A stretch of 17,603 nt of DNA, from assembly GCA_964652155.1 (NCBI GenBank), contig CAZZBK010000126.1, positions 1-17,603 on the forward strand, in the 5' to 3' direction. This document shows, piece by piece, positions 15,016 through 17,603 of this stretch (the first letter of the stretch is position 1; the number at the start of each line of letters is the position of its first letter). This DNA is from CAZZBK01 sp964652155. Its GTDB lineage: Bacteria > Planctomycetota > Planctomycetia > Pirellulales > PNKZ01. Both the position numbers and the translations under genes were made by a program. The notes beneath the pieces were generated by a model. That model was given only the letters and a program-made list of their open reading frames with translations, made no database searches and was not told the origin of the DNA.

Positions 15016-15043
15016 GCGGAGACGTCGCAGTGCCAACGTCCGC
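15016..15043. other. Possible hairpin in the mcsA-mcsB spacer
   Basis: GCGG-(AG)-ACGT (15016-15025) can pair with ACGTCCGC (15036-15043) around a 10-base loop, giving an 8-pair stem with a two-base bulge. It occupies the middle of the 67-base gap between mcsA and mcsB. It might adjust the ratio of the two proteins or stabilise mRNA ends, or it may be chance in GC-rich sequence. Confidence 0.3.
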
Positions 15044-15055
15044 GGTGCCACATCA

Positions 15056-15586
15056 TTAGGTAATGGGTGGAGCGTTGCCCGTCGCCTCCAGACGACGTAT
15101 TTCGTCACGCAGTTTGCCCGCGCGCTCGTAGGCCTCGGCCGTGACAGCCTCTTTGAGTTCGCGTCGCAATCGGATGAGATCGGTCTGCGAGTCGGTTCCT
15201 TGCTCTCCGTGCTGGGGACGCTTGCCAACGTGCGAGGTCTCGCCATGCACGTTGAGCAACAACGGCTCGAGTTCCTTCTCGAAGGCCACGTAGTCGTGCG
15301 GGCACCCGAGCCGACCCTGATTGCGAAATTCATAGAACGTAATGCCACAAACGGGGCAGGCTTGCTGATCGAGTCGGGCTAACTCCTCGGCTGTTTGACC
15401 GACGGCCAACTGCTGGCCAAGCTCGCTGCCGGCGTTGGCCTCGGCTGCTTCGGTCGACTCGTTATCGCTGCCGGCAAGATACTCCCGAGCGTGATCCTCA
15501 CACAGATGGACCTCTTGCGCTTTGGCCCCTTTGACCAATTCGGTGATATGAAACGTGGCGGTTTTGTCGCACTTCTGACACTTCAT
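15056..15586 (-). CDS. mcsA: McsA-like zinc-finger/UVR protein, activator of McsB
   Basis: This 176-residue protein has the McsA layout. The first zinc-binding unit is CQKC...CEDH (Cys3, Cys6, Cys29, His32). An acidic, Ala/Glu-rich linker follows (40-70), then a second unit, CPVC...GCPHDY (Cys77, Cys80, Cys95, His97). A C-terminal UVR motif comes last (LIRLRRELKEAVTAEAYERAGKLRDEIRRLE, 137-167). In Bacillus the protein activates McsB kinase and binds Clp partners. Two of the four Bacillus CxxC pairs appear here as Cys/His pairs, so zinc would be held by mixed ligands. The frame is open to 15769, but the ATG at 15586 begins directly with the zinc finger (MKCQKC), as usual for the family. The promoter at 15721-15748 also lies downstream of the longer start. 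It is cotranscribed with mcsB. Confidence 0.88.
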   Translation of the reverse strand: MKCQKCDKTATFHITELVKGAKAQEVHLCEDHAREYLAGSDNESTEAAEANAGSELGQQLAVGQTAEELARLDQQACPVCGITFYEFRNQGRLGCPHDYVAFEKELEPLLLNVHGETSHVGKRPQHGEQGTDSQTDLIRLRRELKEAVTAEAYERAGKLRDEIRRLEATGNAPPIT

Positions 15587-15977
15587 GAGCCGCTCGATCG
15601 AGTTTGCACGGTCCAGAAGAAGCCCCCGACGCTGCTCCGTGAGGCGCGGCCCCCCATCGTTCGAGTGGTCACTCACGTCCGCTGATCGGCAGGGACTTCC
15701 ATTTGCAGTAAGACAGGGGAATTCTAGCAATCGGGCCGGGGGTGTCAATCTGAGGCGAGTACAGCGCAAAGTGCCTTAAGTCAAAAGCTCACTTCTGGAT
15801 AGGTGCACGACATCGCGATGGTCGATGGCCCCCCTGTGGTCCCGTCGCGACATGCGAGGCGACTTGTTGGTCTGCGGTGCCGCTAGTAAGCTGACACATT
15901 CGCCGAACGTGAGCCCCGCCGGGTGTGTCTCTAGAGCACCTTGGCGTTCGATTGCCACTCTAAGTTCCCCATTGGTT
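15587..15977. other. 391-base divergent gap between mcsA and trpE
   Basis: Both the mcsA and trpE frames stay open into this region (to 15769 and 15825), but the extra residues match neither family. It holds a promoter toward mcsA (15721-15748), a small palindrome GAGTGGTCACTC (15663-15674) within the predicted mcsA leader, and CATCGCGATG (15811-15820). I found no Trp-rich leader peptide, attenuator, CIRCE element or CtsR box, and no convincing promoter toward trpE. Confidence 0.6.
15721..15748 (-). promoter_or_regulatory. Sigma70-like promoter for mcsA-mcsB
   Basis: On the minus strand a perfect TTGACA (15748-15743) is followed after 16 bases by TAGAAT (15726-15721), five of six matches to TATAAT. 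Transcription would begin near 15714, giving a leader of about 128 bases before the ATG at 15586. Confidence 0.6.
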
Positions 15978-17525
15978 ATGCCCCACTATCCCGACTTTGC
16001 CAGTTTTCAGACCTTGGCCCGTGGGGTGCATTTGGTGCCGGTCTACCGTCGCTTGGCGGGCGATCTGCTCACGCCGGTCACGGCCTTTCACAAGCTCGAC
16101 CACGGATCGTGCGCGGGTCTGTTCGAGAGTGTCGTGGGGGGCGAGAACGTGGGGCGTTACAGCTTTTTGACCTCGCAACCGTTTCTGCACCTCGAAGCCC
16201 GTGGGGCCGAGGTCCGCGTCACGACCCTGCAGGGGACGCGGTCGTTCACGTCGGCCGACCCCATTGCCGAATTGAAGCGGCGCGTCGACGGCCTGCGGGC
16301 GGCCCGGATCGCCGCGTTGCCACCGTTCGTGGGCGGAGCCGTGGGCTACGCGGGCTACGACACGGTTCGCTATGTCGAGCACCTGCCGCATACGCCGGCC
16401 GACGACCGGCAGCTCCCCGATTTGTCGTTTGGCTTTTTCGACACCATGGTCGTGTTCGATCATGTCAACAAAACAATTACGGTCGTGGCGCTCGCTCGAC
16501 TGGACGACGCCGAATCGCACCCGGGTGAGATCAAGGCGCTCGACGAGTACCCGGCCGAGCGGTTGCGCGAAGCGTACGACGAGGCGCGAGCACGAGTCGA
16601 TCAGGTGGTCGCGCAACTCGAGGCTCCCGGCTGCGATTTGCACTCGACCGACATCGACGTGGCTGGCGACGGCACACTGGTGACGCAATCGAACTTCACG
16701 CGAGAAAAGTTCTGTGCGGCCGTCGAGCAGTGCCTGGAATACATCCGCGCTGGCGACATCTTTCAGGTGGTCATCAGCCAGCGGATGCAAACCTCGATCC
16801 AGTCATCTCCGTTCGAGATTTATCGCACGCTGCGGGTCGTAAACCCCAGTCCGTTCATGTTCTACCTGCGGCTGCCGGGGGTGACGCTGGTCGGCAGCTC
16901 TCCGGAGATCATGGTGCGCGTTGTCGATGGCAAGGTGACCGTGCGACCGCTGGCCGGGACCCGCCAGCGCGGCGCGACCCCCGAGGAAGATCGTCGTTTG
17001 GCCGAGGAATTGCTCGCCGACCCGAAAGAGCGTGCCGAGCACGTGATGCTCGTCGACCTGGGACGCAACGACGTGGGGCGCGTGGCGCGTTACGGATCGG
17101 TCGAATTGAGCGATGTGATGGTCATCGAGCGTTACAGCCACGTGATGCATATCACCTCGAATGTCACCGGTCAGTTAGCGCCGGGGCGCGACGCCTTCGA
17201 CGCGCTGCGCGCGTGCCTGCCGGCCGGGACCGTCTCCGGCGCGCCCAAAGTCCGCGCCATGCAAGTCATCGACGAACTTGAGCCCCAGCGGCGCGGACCG
17301 TACGCCGGCGCGGTCGGCTACGTCGACTTCACGGGCAATATGGACACCTGTATCGCACTGCGCACGATTGTCGTGCAAGGCAACACAGCCTATGTGCAGG
17401 CCGGCGCGGGGGTCGTGGCCGACAGTATCCCCGAGCAAGAATATCAAGAAACGCTCAACAAAGCGCGCGGGATGCTCAAGGCGATCGAGATCACCGAGCA
17501 GCGCACCCGCAGCCCACGGCGCTAA
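15978..17525 (+). CDS. trpE: Anthranilate synthase component I
   Basis: This 515-residue protein turns chorismate and ammonia (from glutamine via TrpG) into anthranilate, the first step of tryptophan synthesis. The N-terminal domain has LFESVVGGENVGRYSFL (48-64), the region of the tryptophan feedback site. The chorismate-binding domain has SSPEIMVRV (307-315), RPLAGTRQRGATPEED (323-338), HVMLVDLGRNDVGRV (355-369), HVMHITSNVTG (388-398), PAGTVSGAPKVRAM (415-428) and AGAGVVADSIPEQEYQET (475-492). PLAGT, rather than the PIKGT of aminodeoxychorismate synthase, supports TrpE over PabB. The ATG at 15978 gives the usual N-terminus (MPHYPDFASFQTLA); the frame is open to 15825 but that sequence is unlike the family. 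No Shine-Dalgarno is evident. No trpG is fused, and none is seen before the window ends. Confidence 0.94.
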   Translation: MPHYPDFASFQTLARGVHLVPVYRRLAGDLLTPVTAFHKLDHGSCAGLFESVVGGENVGRYSFLTSQPFLHLEARGAEVRVTTLQGTRSFTSADPIAELKRRVDGLRAARIAALPPFVGGAVGYAGYDTVRYVEHLPHTPADDRQLPDLSFGFFDTMVVFDHVNKTITVVALARLDDAESHPGEIKALDEYPAERLREAYDEARARVDQVVAQLEAPGCDLHSTDIDVAGDGTLVTQSNFTREKFCAAVEQCLEYIRAGDIFQVVISQRMQTSIQSSPFEIYRTLRVVNPSPFMFYLRLPGVTLVGSSPEIMVRVVDGKVTVRPLAGTRQRGATPEEDRRLAEELLADPKERAEHVMLVDLGRNDVGRVARYGSVELSDVMVIERYSHVMHITSNVTGQLAPGRDAFDALRACLPAGTVSGAPKVRAMQVIDELEPQRRGPYAGAVGYVDFTGNMDTCIALRTIVVQGNTAYVQAGAGVVADSIPEQEYQETLNKARGMLKAIEITEQRTRSPRR

Positions 17526-17575
17526 CCACGGTCCTTGGCGCGGTTACGGTCGTGTGAGCGTCACCGTTGTGGGTG

Positions 17576-17603
17576 GCTGGTGGTTTGCGAAGCAAACCCC
17601 GGC
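17576..17603. repeat. Hairpin after trpE (possible terminator or dispersed repeat)
   Basis: GGTTTGC (17582-17588) and GCAAACC (17592-17598) form a perfect 7-pair stem with a GAA loop. Five further pairs outside (17576-17580 with 17599-17603) include one G-T, with one bulged T (17581). The window ends at the right arm, so a T-tract cannot be checked. Confidence 0.5.

Noticed and set aside
15825..15977. Longer trpE start at 15825
   Set aside because: The 51 added residues have no TrpE character; MPHYPDFASFQTLA at 15978 fits the family.
15770..15977. Trp attenuator, leader peptide or T-box before trpE
   Set aside because: The short open frame from 15818 contains no tryptophan codons, and no paired alternative hairpins or T-tract are seen.
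1..17603. tRNA, rRNA, CRISPR array or intact insertion sequence
   Set aside because: I saw no cloverleaf tRNA, rRNA segment, spaced direct repeats or transposase in any frame; the only element-like sequence is the 6215-6315 hairpin.

Overview
The window is about 17.6 kb of GC-rich, gene-dense bacterial chromosome. The gene set suggests a planctomycete, perhaps Pirellulales. The pointers are an mcsA-mcsB pair with no ctsR or clpC beside it, unrelated housekeeping genes mixed in short operons, few clear Shine-Dalgarno sequences, and a short hairpin repeat of the kind scattered in such genomes. This assignment is inference; no rRNA or other marker gene is present.

Left part (1-6014, all +): the 3' half of carB (carbamoyl-phosphate synthase large subunit), an S-adenosylmethionine hydrolase of the DUF62 family that overlaps bioA (biotin synthesis) by 7 bases, then hemL (tetrapyrrole synthesis) and an aldo/keto reductase resembling plant L-galactose dehydrogenase. 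BioA and HemL are both class-III PLP aminotransferases but are clearly different enzymes.

Middle part (6015-10075, +): a 349-base gap holds a good -35 box and a long imperfect hairpin (6215-6315) with 20-base perfect outer arms. A three-gene molybdenum hydroxylase operon follows, in the order FAD subunit, [2Fe-2S] subunit, molybdopterin subunit. Its substrate is unknown, and no cofactor-maturation genes are present.

Convergent to it (13764-10100, -) is a four-gene operon: a TetR-type regulator, an FtsX/DevC-type permease, an ABC ATPase and an HlyD-type adaptor. Together they look like a DevBCA/MacAB-like export system that would need an outer-membrane TolC protein from elsewhere. The regulator's promoter region has a -35/-10 pair and a 35-base dyad over the predicted start site, which fits autoregulation.

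Right part: mcsA-mcsB (15586-13915, -), a zinc-finger adaptor and a protein arginine kinase for protein quality control. Divergent from it is trpE (15978-17525, +), the first enzyme of tryptophan synthesis. A good sigma70-like promoter for mcsA lies in the divergent gap. A hairpin closes the window.

Most genes belong to known families. The items most worth a second look are the 6215-6315 hairpin element, the SAM hydrolase-bioA overlap, the self-contained regulated exporter, the orphan Mo-hydroxylase, and altered motifs in McsA and McsB.
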